A stretch of 64,000 nucleotides of DNA from Paenibacillus massiliensis 2301065 = DSM 16942 (GCF_000377505.1 NZ_KB898202.1:1-64000), one strand, 5' to 3'. Positions 27,643-37,363 are shown, counted from the stretch's first letter. Numbers and translations: made by a program. The notes: generated from the letters alone by a model not told the origin.

Positions 27643-28950
27643 TCAATCTGGAGTCTTCTCTGTTAGCTTCTCATCCGGGCCATCGTTGGATAGTCCCGTG
27701 ATCTCAATTAGCTTGAAGATCAGACTCAGCGCGATACCTACAATCGTAGCCAGTGCCATTCCTTTAAGCTCTACGGCTCCAAGCGTTAGCTTTACTCCAC
27801 TGATTCCCGTAATCAACACAATGGTTGTAAGAATGATGTTGCTCGCTTTGGAAAAATCAACTTTCTGCTCTACGAAGATGCGCAGGCCTGAGGCTGCAAT
27901 GACACCGAATAGCAGGAGTGATACGCCTCCCATGACAGGAGAAGGAATATTCATGATCAGAGCCGAGAAGGTACCGGAGAAGGACAGCAGAATGGCTATA
28001 ATAGCTGCACCCCCGATAACCCAGACGGAGTAAACCTTCGTCAAAGCCATGACACCGATGTTCTCACCATAAGTGGTATTCGGAGTCGAACCTACAAAGC
28101 CTGACATGATGGTGGACACACCATTACCTAGCAGAGAACGATGCAGACCAGGGTCCTTGGACAGATCCTTGCCGACGATGTTGCTTGTTACCAATAGATG
28201 CCCGATATGCTCTACGATGACTACCAACGCTACCGGAAGGATGGTTAGAATAGCCGACATGTTCCATGTAGGTGTCGTTACCGTTGGCATAGCGAGGAAG
28301 GAAGAGTTAGCGATATTTGCGGTATCTACCATTCCCATGTAATAGGCCAGAATATAGCCGACTACAATGCCGAGTAGAATGTGTATGATTTTGGCAAACC
28401 CACGGAACAGAACGGCACCGAGTGCAGTTACGCCAAGAGTAATCATGGACAGGGTAATGGTCTTGAAATCTGGTGTCCATGGCTCTAGTGGATTGGAATT
28501 GATCAGTCCAGCCATACCAGCTGCTACCGGTACGAGCTCCAGACCAATCAGAGCGACGATGGCACCCATGACTGCAGGAGGGAATACGACATTCAGCCAA
28601 CCTGCCCCAATGAGCTTGACAATCAGGGCAACGATGCAAAATATGACACCAGTCACGATAAAGGCGCTTAGCGCCATAGAATAGCCGTTCTCGGGATTCG
28701 CAGCCAGCACCAGGCCAACAGGTCCAATGAAGGCAAAGCTGGAGCCGAGATAGGCAGGGATTTTACCGCGACATAAGAACAGATACAGCAGGGTACCAAT
28801 TCCGTTCATCAACAGAATCATGCCTGGGTCGACGCCGAAAATGGTTGGTACCAGCACCGTACTACCGAACATGGCAAAGAGATGCTGCAGACTCAGTAAG
28901 AATCCCGGCACCACGGGAAGCTTCTCATGCACTTGAATTTCACGTTGCAA
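27643..28950 (-). CDS. Uracil/xanthine permease, NCS2 family (UraA/PyrP-like)
   Basis: 435 aa, 14 membrane spans expected, proton-coupled nucleobase uptake. NCS2 landmarks: QHLFAMFGSTVLVP near residue 22, EHIGHL (TM8 substrate Glu), and GFVGSTPNTTYGENIGVMALTKVYS (TM10 NCS2 signature, read in parts). TTG start with TAGGAG 9 nt upstream. The inserted minus-strand position between apt and relA is not the usual Bacillus arrangement. UraA/PyrP (uracil) is favoured over xanthine permeases by EHIGHLLVT. Confidence 0.92.
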   Translation of the reverse strand: MQREIQVHEKLPVVPGFLLSLQHLFAMFGSTVLVPTIFGVDPGMILLMNGIGTLLYLFLCRGKIPAYLGSSFAFIGPVGLVLAANPENGYSMALSAFIVTGVIFCIVALIVKLIGAGWLNVVFPPAVMGAIVALIGLELVPVAAGMAGLINSNPLEPWTPDFKTITLSMITLGVTALGAVLFRGFAKIIHILLGIVVGYILAYYMGMVDTANIANSSFLAMPTVTTPTWNMSAILTILPVALVVIVEHIGHLLVTSNIVGKDLSKDPGLHRSLLGNGVSTIMSGFVGSTPNTTYGENIGVMALTKVYSVWVIGGAAIIAILLSFSGTFSALIMNIPSPVMGGVSLLLFGVIAASGLRIFVEQKVDFSKASNIILTTIVLITGISGVKLTLGAVELKGMALATIVGIALSLIFKLIEITGLSNDGPDEKLTEKTPD

Positions 28951-29072
28951 CTTGGGTTCACTCCTAACATTATTCGCTACATTATTCGCTCTGTGAGCGT
29001 CCAGTCATTCTTATATACATTAATGAGTTTCGTCAAATTTAGCAATAACATTCTTCCAATGCTTGCAGGCAG

Positions 29073-29101
29073 TTGACGTTAGAGCTTACAAGCGTCATAA
29101 T
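29073..29101 (+). promoter_or_regulatory. Sigma-A promoter of relA
   Basis: TTGACG (29073-29078), 17-bp spacer, CATAAT (29096-29101), giving a leader of about 80 nt before relA. Confidence 0.65.
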
Positions 29102-29187
29102 TAGAGGAAATTACTTATGCGGAACCTGTGCGATCAAGAATTACGTCGGGTTCCATTTTGTATAGAAAGGACACGGAATAGAGCAGA

Positions 29188-31362
29188 ATGGGCATTGAGC
29201 AATTACTTGAAAAGGCCGGAGCCTATATCAGACAACCTGATCTTCTTCGCATACGGGAAGCTTATGATTTTGCAGACCAGGCTCATCATGGCCAGACGCG
29301 GAAGTCCGGAGAACCTTATATTTTGCACCCGCTGGCGGTAGCAGATATTGTCGTAAACATGCAGATGGATACGATGTCTATTATTGCTGCTCTTTTGCAT
29401 GATGTGGTTGAGGATACGACCGTCTCTCTGGATCAGATTCGCGAGCGCTTTGGCGATAATTGCGCTATGCTCGTCGATGGCTTGACCAAGCTTGAGCGTA
29501 TTCAGTTCCGTTCCAAAGAAGAGCAGCAGAACGAGAATTACCGCAAAATGTTCATAGCGATGGCACAGGATATTCGTGTCATTGTCATTAAGCTTGCTGA
29601 TCGACTGCACAATATGCGGACTCTCAAGTACCAGTCTGAGGAGAGTCAGCGCAGAATTGCTTATGAGACACTGGAGATTTTCTGTCCGATCGCGAATCGG
29701 CTCGGGATCTCGGCTATTAAGTGGGAGATGGAGGATATCGCCCTGCGATATCTGAATCCGCAGCAGTATTACCGAATCGCGAATTTGATGCACAAGAAGC
29801 GCGCAGAGCGTGAGCAATTCATTGATAATGTCATTGCGCGAATCAGTGAGAAGCTGGGTGAGATGGGCGTTCATGCGGACCTGTCCGGTCGTCCGAAGCA
29901 TATTTATAGTGTCTTCAAGAAGATGACCACCAAGAACAAGCAATTCAACGAAATATATGATCTGCTGGCGATTCGTATTATTGTGGATAATATTAAGGAT
30001 TGTTATGCCACACTTGGCATTATTCATACCTTGTGGAAGCCGATGCCTGGCCGCTTCAAGGATTATATTGCTATGCCCAAAGCGAACATGTATCAATCAT
30101 TGCATACCACGGTAGTAGGACCTAACGGGGAGCCTACCGAGGTGCAGATCCGCACATCGGATATGCATCGTACTGCAGAATTTGGTATTGCTGCACACTG
30201 GGCATATAAGGAAGGCAACAATGCGAACGGCAATCTAGAGGATAAGATTACATTCTTCCGAGAGATTCTGGAGCTGCAAAATGAAGCCAAGGATGCTTCC
30301 GAGTTCGTAGAGTCGCTCAAGATGGATTTCTTCTCCGATCTTGTATTCGTATTTACACCGAAAGGTGAGGTCATCGAGCTGCCAGCCGGATCTGTGCCGC
30401 TCGACTTCGCCTATCGTATCCATACAGAGGTCGGTAACCGGACAATTGGTTCCAAGGTGAACGGAAGAATTGTTCCGCTTGATTATCGGCTGAAGACCGG
30501 AGATATCGTGGAGATTATGACCTCCAAGCATTCTTATGGCCCTAGCCAGGACTGGCTGAAGATTGCCCAATCCTCTCATGCGCGCAGCAAGATCAAGCAA
30601 TGGTTCAAGAAGGAAAAGCGCGAGGAGAACATGGAGAAGGGTCGCGAGAATCTGGAGCGCGAGCTGAAGCGCATGGGTATCGAGCCATCTGCCTGGATGA
30701 GCGATGACAAGCTTCAGGAAGTAGCGACAAAGTTCTCATTCCATGACGTGGATGACATGCTATCAGCTATTGGCTTTGGAGGCATCACAGCCGCTCAGGT
30801 ATGTACCCGTCTGACTGAGAAGCTACGCAAGGAGCAGGAAGAGGCCAAGCTGCTGGAGCTGACTTCAGAGCTTAAGGAGATCAAGCCAGCGGCTGAGCGC
30901 AAGAATCGCCCAACGAATGGCGTGCGCGTGAAGGGCATAGACAATCTGCTGGTTCGTTTTGCACGCTGTTGTAATCCGGTACCAGGCGACGAGATTATCG
31001 GTTATGTCACACGTGGTAGAGGTGTCTCTGTCCACCGTACAGACTGTCCTAACATACCAAGTGGTGAAGGTGAAGAACAGGCTCGGGTCATTGAGGTCGA
31101 GTGGGAAGAGGAAGTAGAAGCGAATTACAGCGTCGATATCGAGATCACCGGACATGATCGCAACGGACTCATGAACGAGGTACTGCAGGCGATCTCGGAG
31201 AGCAAGACCAGCCTCGCGGCGGTCACCGGACGCTCAGACAAGAACAAGATGGCGATGATGCATATTACGATTCTGATCCGCAATACAGACCACCTGCATT
31301 CTGTGGTGGAACGGATCAAGCGGGTCAAGGATGTGTACACGGTGCATCGGATCATGCAATAG
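29188..31362 (+). CDS. relA: Bifunctional (p)ppGpp synthetase/hydrolase
   Basis: 724 aa, the long Rel. N-terminal HD hydrolase (HPLAVADIVVNM, ALLHDVVEDT), synthetase domain at about residues 200-340 (GRPKHIYSVFKKM, YQSLHTTVVGPNG), TGS domain (VFTPKGEVIELPAGSVPLDFAY), and C-terminal zinc-finger/ACT regions (RCCNPVPGDEIIGY; NGLMNEVLQAIS). The intact hydrolase motifs mark it as bifunctional Rel, the sole long RSH expected in Firmicutes. It controls the stringent response; dtd lies downstream as usual. Confidence 0.98.
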   Translation: MGIEQLLEKAGAYIRQPDLLRIREAYDFADQAHHGQTRKSGEPYILHPLAVADIVVNMQMDTMSIIAALLHDVVEDTTVSLDQIRERFGDNCAMLVDGLTKLERIQFRSKEEQQNENYRKMFIAMAQDIRVIVIKLADRLHNMRTLKYQSEESQRRIAYETLEIFCPIANRLGISAIKWEMEDIALRYLNPQQYYRIANLMHKKRAEREQFIDNVIARISEKLGEMGVHADLSGRPKHIYSVFKKMTTKNKQFNEIYDLLAIRIIVDNIKDCYATLGIIHTLWKPMPGRFKDYIAMPKANMYQSLHTTVVGPNGEPTEVQIRTSDMHRTAEFGIAAHWAYKEGNNANGNLEDKITFFREILELQNEAKDASEFVESLKMDFFSDLVFVFTPKGEVIELPAGSVPLDFAYRIHTEVGNRTIGSKVNGRIVPLDYRLKTGDIVEIMTSKHSYGPSQDWLKIAQSSHARSKIKQWFKKEKREENMEKGRENLERELKRMGIEPSAWMSDDKLQEVATKFSFHDVDDMLSAIGFGGITAAQVCTRLTEKLRKEQEEAKLLELTSELKEIKPAAERKNRPTNGVRVKGIDNLLVRFARCCNPVPGDEIIGYVTRGRGVSVHRTDCPNIPSGEGEEQARVIEVEWEEEVEANYSVDIEITGHDRNGLMNEVLQAISESKTSLAAVTGRSDKNKMAMMHITILIRNTDHLHSVVERIKRVKDVYTVHRIMQ

Positions 31363-31488
31363 TCGAATCCAGGAGCAGCCTGCAACGGCTATGGTGGCTA
31401 TCAGGAGTCGGCATGCAGGATGAATACTGAATTGAAGCAGGGATATCCATTGATTATGTAGCATTTGCGGAATGGAGCAGCAATACAG

Positions 31489-31932
31489 ATGAAAATTGTG
31501 ATACAGCGTTGTAAACGAGCCTCTGTCACAGTAGATGAGCAGGTTGTAGGACAGATCGAGCAGGGGCTGATGATTCTTGTCGGCGTGACCCATGAGGATA
31601 CTGAGGCAGATGCTGTATATTTGGCGGACAAGGCAGCTGACCTTCGTATCTTCGAGGACGAGCAGGGTAAAATGAACCACAGCGTCCTCGACATCGGTGG
31701 TGCTGTGCTGTCAGTCTCTCAGTTCACTCTTTATGGGGATTGCCGCAAAGGCAGACGTCCGAACTTTATGGCTGCGGCCAGACCAGAGCCTGCTGAGCAG
31801 CTCTATGAGGCGTTCAATCGGCAGCTACGTAATCGGGGACTAACCGTCGAGACGGGCCGCTTCGGAGCCATGATGGATGTCTCTCTCACGAACTGGGGCC
31901 CAGTTACGCTGATTTTAGATAGCCAGGCATAG
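31489..31932 (+). CDS. dtd: D-aminoacyl-tRNA deacylase
   Basis: 147 aa from ATG 31489 ([15 protein letters not shown]), the family's canonical N-terminus; ATG 31465 adds eight unrelated residues. The substrate-proofreading motifs SVSQFTLYG and the C-terminal [10 protein letters not shown] (equivalent of the NxGP motif) are present. Removes D-amino acids mischarged on tRNA. Confidence 0.97.
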   Translation: MKIVIQRCKRASVTVDEQVVGQIEQGLMILVGVTHEDTEADAVYLADKAADLRIFEDEQGKMNHSVLDIGGAVLSVSQFTLYGDCRKGRRPNFMAAARPEPAEQLYEAFNRQLRNRGLTVETGRFGAMMDVSLTNWGPVTLILDSQA

Positions 31933-32134
31933 GTCTTGCAGGATAGTTGTTGTAGGATAAATGTAGTAGCAATAGATAGCGTTCACACTGTCAGAATCGG
32001 AGAAAGCTTTTCCGGCGGACAGGCTGTGGGCGCTTTTGCATATATAGATAAGTATCCTTCAAATGCAATGTAAGGCTCTGAAACTGTAATCATGTGTGGA
32101 GATCTATGATGAAACCACTTGGAGGGGAAGCAGA

Positions 32135-33043
32135 TTGACGCTGCAGCAGTTGAAGTATGTGATTGAAATTGCCACACGAGGCTCCATGAATGAAGCTGCC
32201 AAGCGGCTCTTCGTGTCTCAGCCCAGTCTGTCGAATGCGATTCGTGAGTTGGAGCAGGAGCTACGAATCACGATCTTTGAGCGCACCAACAAGGGCATCT
32301 CGCTGTCGAAAGAAGGCGTTGAGTTCCTTAGTTATGCTAGGCAGGTAGTGGAGCAGGCAGAGCTACTGGAGGGCCGCTATCTGAACGCTAAGCCTTCACC
32401 ACAGCACTTTGCTGTGTCCACTCAGCATTATGCCTTTGCCGTGAACGCCTTCGTCAAGCTAGTGCAGGAATACGGACAAGAGGAGTATGAGCTGGCCTTA
32501 CGGGAGACCAAGACCCATGAAATCATTCAGGATGTACGTACTCTGCGTAGCGAGATCGGCATACTGTACCTGAATGAATTCAATGAAAAGGTAATGAGGC
32601 GTCTGCTGAAGGATGCGAATCTGGAGTTCCACAGTCTGTTCATTGCGAAGCCGCATATTTTCATCAGTGTGAACAACCCGCTCGCTAAGCAGGATGTGGT
32701 CAGTATTCATCAGCTTGAGCCTTATCCCTACCTTTCGTTCGAGCAGGGCGAGTATAATTCCTTCCATTTCTCCGAGGAGATTCTTAGCACGTTGTCCCAC
32801 CCCAAGAGTATTCGTGTGAATGATCGGGCAACATTGTTCAATCTTCTCATTGGTCTCAATGGCTATACCATATCTACGGGGGTGCTGAGTGCTGAGCTGA
32901 ACGGACGGGATATTATTCCTGTTCCGCTGGACTGCGAGGAGACGATGAATGTAGGCTGGATTAGCCATAAGAGTGCGGCACTATCCAAGCTTGCTACGGT
33001 ATATGTCGAGGCGCTGCATGAGGCAGCCTCCAATCCGATTTAA
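32135..33043 (+). CDS. LysR-family transcriptional regulator
   Basis: 302 aa from TTG 32135, after TGGAGGGG. N-terminal winged helix (LTLQQLKYVIEIATRGS, then AAKRLFVSQPSLSNAIRELE). Type-2 periplasmic-binding-like effector domain from about residue 90. The closest family impression is the CysR/CysL-like group controlling sulfur amino-acid genes, but the targets are not in the window. Monocistronic. Confidence 0.9.
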   Translation: MTLQQLKYVIEIATRGSMNEAAKRLFVSQPSLSNAIRELEQELRITIFERTNKGISLSKEGVEFLSYARQVVEQAELLEGRYLNAKPSPQHFAVSTQHYAFAVNAFVKLVQEYGQEEYELALRETKTHEIIQDVRTLRSEIGILYLNEFNEKVMRRLLKDANLEFHSLFIAKPHIFISVNNPLAKQDVVSIHQLEPYPYLSFEQGEYNSFHFSEEILSTLSHPKSIRVNDRATLFNLLIGLNGYTISTGVLSAELNGRDIIPVPLDCEETMNVGWISHKSAALSKLATVYVEALHEAASNPI

Positions 33044-33285
33044 AGTGATTAAGGGAGAGTCTAAGTCGTATGCTACATGTTAAGATAAGAGAATTTATAA
33101 GTTTTTAACGGATCTGAACAATTCCATGATCGCAGGAAGCTTCAGCTAAAGAGATCTGTCTTAATAGAGCAAATACAAATAAGATAAAGTCGTAAAGGGC
33201 AGCTCCATATCGCATATAGCGTGAGGGGGTGCCCTATTCCTGTTGCCCGAGGCGGAAATATGGAGATTTCTGCAAGAACTCACTT
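33044..33285. other. Intergenic region with hairpin
   Basis: Contains a long imperfect hairpin (AGGGCA near 33199 with TGCCCT near 33235) that may end the LysR transcript. It lacks a T run. No gene is seen. Confidence 0.4.
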
Positions 33286-33311
33286 GTTATAAAAGAGTCT
33301 TAAGAGGGTAA
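33286..33311 (+). promoter_or_regulatory. Sigma-B-like promoter of the stress gene pair
   Basis: GTTATA (33286-33291), 14-bp spacer, GGGTAA (33306-33311). This fits the general-stress sigma-B consensus GTTTAA-N12-14-GGGWAW with one -35 mismatch, 40 bp before a PfpI/YfkM-type gene. Confidence 0.6.
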
Positions 33312-33351
33312 TACAAGAAAGTGGTTACTATACCGGAGAGGAGAGCTGATC

Positions 33352-33858
33352 ATGAGCAAAATCGCATTCTTATTAGCTGATCAATTCGAGGATTCCGAGA
33401 TGCAAGTTCCATACGATGAAGTAAGGAAGGCCGGTCATGAAGCTATTATCATTGGCCTGAAACAGGGTGAGAGCTTGACGGGTAAGAACGGCAAAGCGAC
33501 CTACACGACAGACAAGGCGATTAGCGAGGTGCAGGCGGCTGATTATGATGCCGTAGTCATCCCAGGTGGATCATCCCCAGAGAATCTGCGTCTGAATTCG
33601 GATATTCTGACATTCGTCACAGAAGCAAATGCGGAGAAGAAGCCTATTGCTGCTATCTGTCATGGTCCACAAATTTTGGCTAGTGCAGATCTTCTGAAGG
33701 GACGTACCATCACTGCATATCCTCCACTGAAGGACGATATGATCAATGCCGGAGCAGAGTTCAGAGATCATGAGGCAGTTGTGGACGAGAACTTCATCAC
33801 GTCACGTACACCACAAGATGAGCCAGCCTTCGTACGGGAGATTCTTAGGGCACTGTAA
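33352..33858 (+). CDS. DJ-1/PfpI-family general stress protein
   Basis: 168 aa, strong GGAGAGGAG ahead. DJ-1/PfpI glutamine-amidotransferase-like fold: VVIPGGSSPENLR, nucleophile elbow AAICHGPQILASA (Cys at about residue 103), and the catalytic Glu region LLADQFEDSE. B. subtilis YfkM (GSP18) and YraA are sigma-B or peroxide stress proteins of this family. Possible deglycase/chaperone; exact activity unknown. Probably co-regulated with the following gene. Confidence 0.9.
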   Translation: MSKIAFLLADQFEDSEMQVPYDEVRKAGHEAIIIGLKQGESLTGKNGKATYTTDKAISEVQAADYDAVVIPGGSSPENLRLNSDILTFVTEANAEKKPIAAICHGPQILASADLLKGRTITAYPPLKDDMINAGAEFRDHEAVVDENFITSRTPQDEPAFVREILRAL

Positions 33859-33945
33859 GTATATCTAACAGTATCGCAAGAGCTTCACAGCATACGAGGA
33901 GCAGTAAAGCAAACGTCAGACAAAATCCAGAAGGAGGGGTTTGAC

Positions 33946-34401
33946 ATGTCAAAGTTAATCCAGGCTTATTTCCGAACAGAGGATGAGGCAGAGGCCGCCA
34001 GATATTCACTGCAGGCATACCAAACGAGTGATGTGGAGGTAGGGGCACTGGAAAGTTCTTTGGGCAGGGATAAGAGGCTACTCATTCCGATCGTTCCTTA
34101 TAACACAACCGGCTCCATGACTGGAGGGGCTGTGGGAGGCATCTCTGCACCAGGCTCCACAGGACCGGATTCTGTCTCTGTTGTGAGTACCAATGATTTC
34201 AAAGAAGCCAGAAGTCGTGATGATGATCGGGATGATGAGGTACCATCCAATCCGGTGCTGCTCGATGCGGATGATGTGTATTCCTCAGAACACAATGATG
34301 ATCTGCGCTATGTGCTATCCGTCAAGGTCGCAGAGAGCGATTATGATCAGGTCGTAAACAAGCTGCGGGCAGGTCATGCGTTCATTGAGAAATTTGATTA
34401 A
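33946..34401 (+). CDS. General-stress-protein-17M-like protein
   Basis: 151 aa, behind AAGGAGGGG. The N-terminal ferredoxin-like segment (AYFRTEDEAEAARYSLQAY) and C-terminal VLSVKVAESDYDQVVNKLRAGHA bracket a Gly-rich stretch (GSMTGGAVGGISAPGS) and a highly acidic, low-complexity middle (DDDRDDE). Resembles YflT-type stress proteins; function unknown. Follows the PfpI gene and may share its sigma-B-like promoter. Confidence 0.7.
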   Translation: MSKLIQAYFRTEDEAEAARYSLQAYQTSDVEVGALESSLGRDKRLLIPIVPYNTTGSMTGGAVGGISAPGSTGPDSVSVVSTNDFKEARSRDDDRDDEVPSNPVLLDADDVYSSEHNDDLRYVLSVKVAESDYDQVVNKLRAGHAFIEKFD

Positions 34402-34422
34402 GATGCAGTATAGACATAATAC

Positions 34423-34460
34423 GCCGGGAGGACTGCGCATGTCGCCGTTTTCCCGGCTTT
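34423..34460 (+). terminator. Terminator after the stress gene pair
   Basis: GCCGGGA (34423-34429) pairs with TCCCGGC (34451-34457), then TTTTCC. Confidence 0.65.
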
Positions 34461-34547
34461 TCCGTGTATGCCTAGCATATAATGACAAAATCTCTATCTG
34501 TAATACAAATGTAATATTAGCATCACAGTCCGTTAACATATCGTGTC

Positions 34548-34618
34548 TATAATAAGAGCATGACCCCCTTTTAATATACCTTTTGGACCTGTGGACCGTT
34601 TCCGCAGGTCTTTTTTTT
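34548..34618 (+). ncRNA. Possible orphan promoter-terminator unit (short sRNA)
   Basis: A consensus -10 TATAAT (34548-34553) stands ahead of a strong terminator (GACCTG 34586-34591 / CAGGTC 34605-34610, T8), with no open frame between. The -35 is poor. It could be a ~60-nt RNA or a second terminator for the upstream genes. Confidence 0.3.
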
Positions 34619-34678
34619 GGTCATAATCATGTGGGGGGAATAATGAGTAAGAAGGAGTTCATGCTTTGAGCTTTATAA

Positions 34679-36067
34679 TCAGACCTCCAGCTTTGCCAGA
34701 ATGTCCTCCATCTTCTTCAGCTTGCGATAGACGGCAGAGCGGTCAATTCCTAGCTGTCTGGCTGCTTCGGCACTATTGCCACCACAGATCTGCAGCATCT
34801 GCTGAATGTATCGTCCCTCGGTTAACGCCGTATATTCCTTTAGCCCGTTCAGTCGACTGCGGTTGGCCTGGATGAAATGATCCAGTGTGAACCAGTCTGT
34901 GACCTGCTCGATGGGCTGCTGCTGGCATAGCCCCGTCTGATCTGTTACGATCAGTCGTTCGATATAATTGCGAAGCTCGCGTGCATTTCCGTGCCATGGC
35001 TCGGCTAGCATTGTTTGAAATTCATCGGCTGGCAATACATACTTTTTGTCATACACCTTATTGAAATGAGCAATAAAGCTGGAGATCAGTCCGACGAGAT
35101 CCAGCCTGCGACTGCGCAGCGGCGGGATATGGATCGGGATGACATTGATTCGATAATACAGGTCCTCGCGGAACAATCCTTTTTTTACCATATTCCACAA
35201 ATCACGATTCGTAGCAAAGATCATCCGACATTGAATCGGGATAGCCTCGGTGCTCCCCACACGTCTGAATTCCCCACGCTCAAGCACATCAAGCAGCTTG
35301 GCCTGTATTTCCAATGGCAGCTCAGCGACCTCATCAAAGAACAGTACGCCGCCTCTGGCCACCTCAAACAAGCCTTGCTTCTCATCCATTAAGCCGGGCA
35401 TCGCCCCCTGAACATATCCGAACAGCTCATATTCGAATAAGGCGGCTGGAATAGCGGCACTATTAATTGGAATGAATGGACCGTTCCACTTCGTGCTCTG
35501 GCGGTGAATATATTTGGCAATGACTGATTTGCCTGTCCCCGATTCACCCAGAATCAGTACCTTGCTATCGTAAGAGGCAATCTGGTCACATACCTGAATA
35601 ATTTGCTTCATCGCCAGGCTCTCCGCAACGACGCCATTATTCTTGAGTACAGAGGCGGCAGTGCTTGAGCGTTTGCTATTCTCATGAGCAGGTGGCAGCG
35701 CAGTCCCAGCAAGGATGGAAGATCCTCCTCTATAGCCGCTGGAGCTAGTAACGACTAGCTGCACCTCACCTGTATTATCGAGAATGGGCACAGCTGTCGA
35801 CTTGACCTTGAAGCCTTGTACGGTATTAATGTATTGAGTCACCTTCTGCTTGGACTGAATCGCCTTCATAGTGATAGATTCACTGTAGTAGCCTGCTTTC
35901 ACGAGGTCCTGCACATTGTAACGAAGCAGCTCATCAAGCGGGATACCAATCGTCAAGGCGGTGAATTCATTGGAGATCAGGATATTGCCTTTCGCGTCTG
36001 TGACGAACAGCGTGGCAGGAGACTGGTTGCTACCTCCGGGGGCTCGTTTATCTGTATGTCTGGTCAT
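34679..36067 (-). CDS. Sigma-54-type AAA+ activator with PAS domain and atypical contact loop
   Basis: 462 aa. PAS sensor at about residues 15-115; AAA+ domain with Walker A GESGTGKS (174-181) and Walker B VLFFDE (241-246); C-terminal Fis-type helix-turn-helix (NSAEAARQLGIDRSAVYRKLKKM). The loop that normally reads GAFTGA and touches sigma-54 reads GAMPGL at 221-226, which is unusual. It lies last in a run of minus-strand genes for CoA transfer and carboxylate transport, and a candidate -24/-12 promoter with two dyads precedes the first of these. It is probably their regulator, sensing a metabolite through PAS. Confidence 0.9.
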   Translation of the reverse strand: MTRHTDKRAPGGSNQSPATLFVTDAKGNILISNEFTALTIGIPLDELLRYNVQDLVKAGYYSESITMKAIQSKQKVTQYINTVQGFKVKSTAVPILDNTGEVQLVVTSSSGYRGGSSILAGTALPPAHENSKRSSTAASVLKNNGVVAESLAMKQIIQVCDQIASYDSKVLILGESGTGKSVIAKYIHRQSTKWNGPFIPINSAAIPAALFEYELFGYVQGAMPGLMDEKQGLFEVARGGVLFFDEVAELPLEIQAKLLDVLERGEFRRVGSTEAIPIQCRMIFATNRDLWNMVKKGLFREDLYYRINVIPIHIPPLRSRRLDLVGLISSFIAHFNKVYDKKYVLPADEFQTMLAEPWHGNARELRNYIERLIVTDQTGLCQQQPIEQVTDWFTLDHFIQANRSRLNGLKEYTALTEGRYIQQMLQICGGNSAEAARQLGIDRSAVYRKLKKMEDILAKLEV

Positions 36068-36169
36068 GATCGATCAACTCACTTTTGTATAATCGAAGTA
36101 ATAGCTGGTTATCATCCTTGATTATACCTTACTATATGGCCTGTAGAAATGAACAATAGAAGCTATTAG

Positions 36170-36213
36170 AAAGGCCGGATCATCTCCTGCAAAGAGGGAT
36201 ACACCCGGCCTTT
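36170..36213 (-). terminator. Terminator after the FabK-like gene
   Basis: AAAGGCCGG pairs with CCGGCCTTT around a long loop, 20 bp past the stop on the minus strand. It ends the catabolic unit before the activator gene. Confidence 0.65.
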
Positions 36214-36232
36214 CATTGTCACTTTGGAATGG

Positions 36233-37192
36233 TTACACGGATGCTACCTGCTCACCGGTAATTTGAGTCTGTCCAAGACGATTTAGCAGCTCTTGTGCTT
36301 CATTGAACATGGTCGTAATCATTTGCTCGACCGTAGTTATCTCGTTACACAGGCCGCAAATTTGTCCAGCCATAACCGAACCGCGATCAGTGTCGCCTTC
36401 GAAGACGGCTTTGCGCAGAGAGCCAAGGCTGATCTTCTCCAGCTCCTCACGGGTGGCATGCTCCTGCTCCAGCTTCAGATATTCAGCAATCATGCTGTTT
36501 TTAATGCTGCGTACAGGCCCGCCAAGGCTACGTCCGGTAACAGTAGTGCTGGTATCGTCAGCGTCGATGACAGCTTGCTTGAAGTTGTCATGTGTAGGAC
36601 ATTCGACGGTAGTAAGGAAGCGAGTCCCAACCTGGACACCTTGGGCACCCAGTGCAAAGGCAGCTGCAATACCACGTCCATCGGCAACACCACCTGCGGC
36701 AACGACAGGAATGGACACGCTACTAACGACCTGCGGAACGAGTGCCATCGTAGTTGTCTCACCGACATGACCGCCAGCTTCGGTACCTTCGGCAACGACA
36801 GCGTGCACGCCGAGAGCCTCCATTTTTTTCGCAATCTTGACAGAAGGAATAACGGCTATTACTTTAATGCCATGCTCCTTGAAGATCGGCATATACGGGG
36901 CTGGTGTACCCGCGCCAGTCGTCACGATCTTGACTTTCTCCTCGACAATAACCTCAATCAATTCGGGAATGTTATGCATCATTAGCATCAGATTCACGGC
37001 AAACGGCTTGCTGGTGGCTGCACGAACCTTGCGAATCTCTTCACGAAGCACCTCAGCGGACATCCCGCCAGAGCCAATAATGCCAAGTCCGCCAGCATTG
37101 GATACAGCACTTACGAGTGGTTCACGGGCAATTTGGGCCATAGCGCCTTGGAAAATAGGATATTTAATACCAAGCAGTTGTGTAATAGTCAT
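36233..37192 (-). CDS. FabK / nitronate-monooxygenase-like FMN protein
   Basis: 319 aa from ATG 37192, which follows TTGGAGG; the upstream in-frame extension has no ribosome site. TIM-barrel FMN enzyme: PIFQGAMAQIA, GGLGIIGSGGM, VVAEGTEAGGHVG, PVVAAGGVADGRG, LGAQGVQVGTRFL. These segments are shared by enoyl-ACP reductase II (FabK) and nitronate monooxygenases, and the TEAGGHVG-GETTTMALVP stretch leans to FabK. In an operon with a CoA-transferase and an organic-acid transporter it may act on an acyl-CoA or nitro acid; unresolved. Confidence 0.85.
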   Translation of the reverse strand: MTITQLLGIKYPIFQGAMAQIAREPLVSAVSNAGGLGIIGSGGMSAEVLREEIRKVRAATSKPFAVNLMLMMHNIPELIEVIVEEKVKIVTTGAGTPAPYMPIFKEHGIKVIAVIPSVKIAKKMEALGVHAVVAEGTEAGGHVGETTTMALVPQVVSSVSIPVVAAGGVADGRGIAAAFALGAQGVQVGTRFLTTVECPTHDNFKQAVIDADDTSTTVTGRSLGGPVRSIKNSMIAEYLKLEQEHATREELEKISLGSLRKAVFEGDTDRGSVMAGQICGLCNEITTVEQMITTMFNEAQELLNRLGQTQITGEQVASV

Positions 37193-37363
37193 GGTTAGTT
37201 CCTCCAATAATCTTATTATAATATGTGGTCCATCAATAGGATTCAGAGTTTTACAAAGCCATACAAAGCCATACAAAGTCATACAAATTATAATTCACAT
37301 TTCATAATTCACATTCCTGGCTCAAAGCCCATATTTCTAACTAAAATAGCTACTTAAAGCAGA

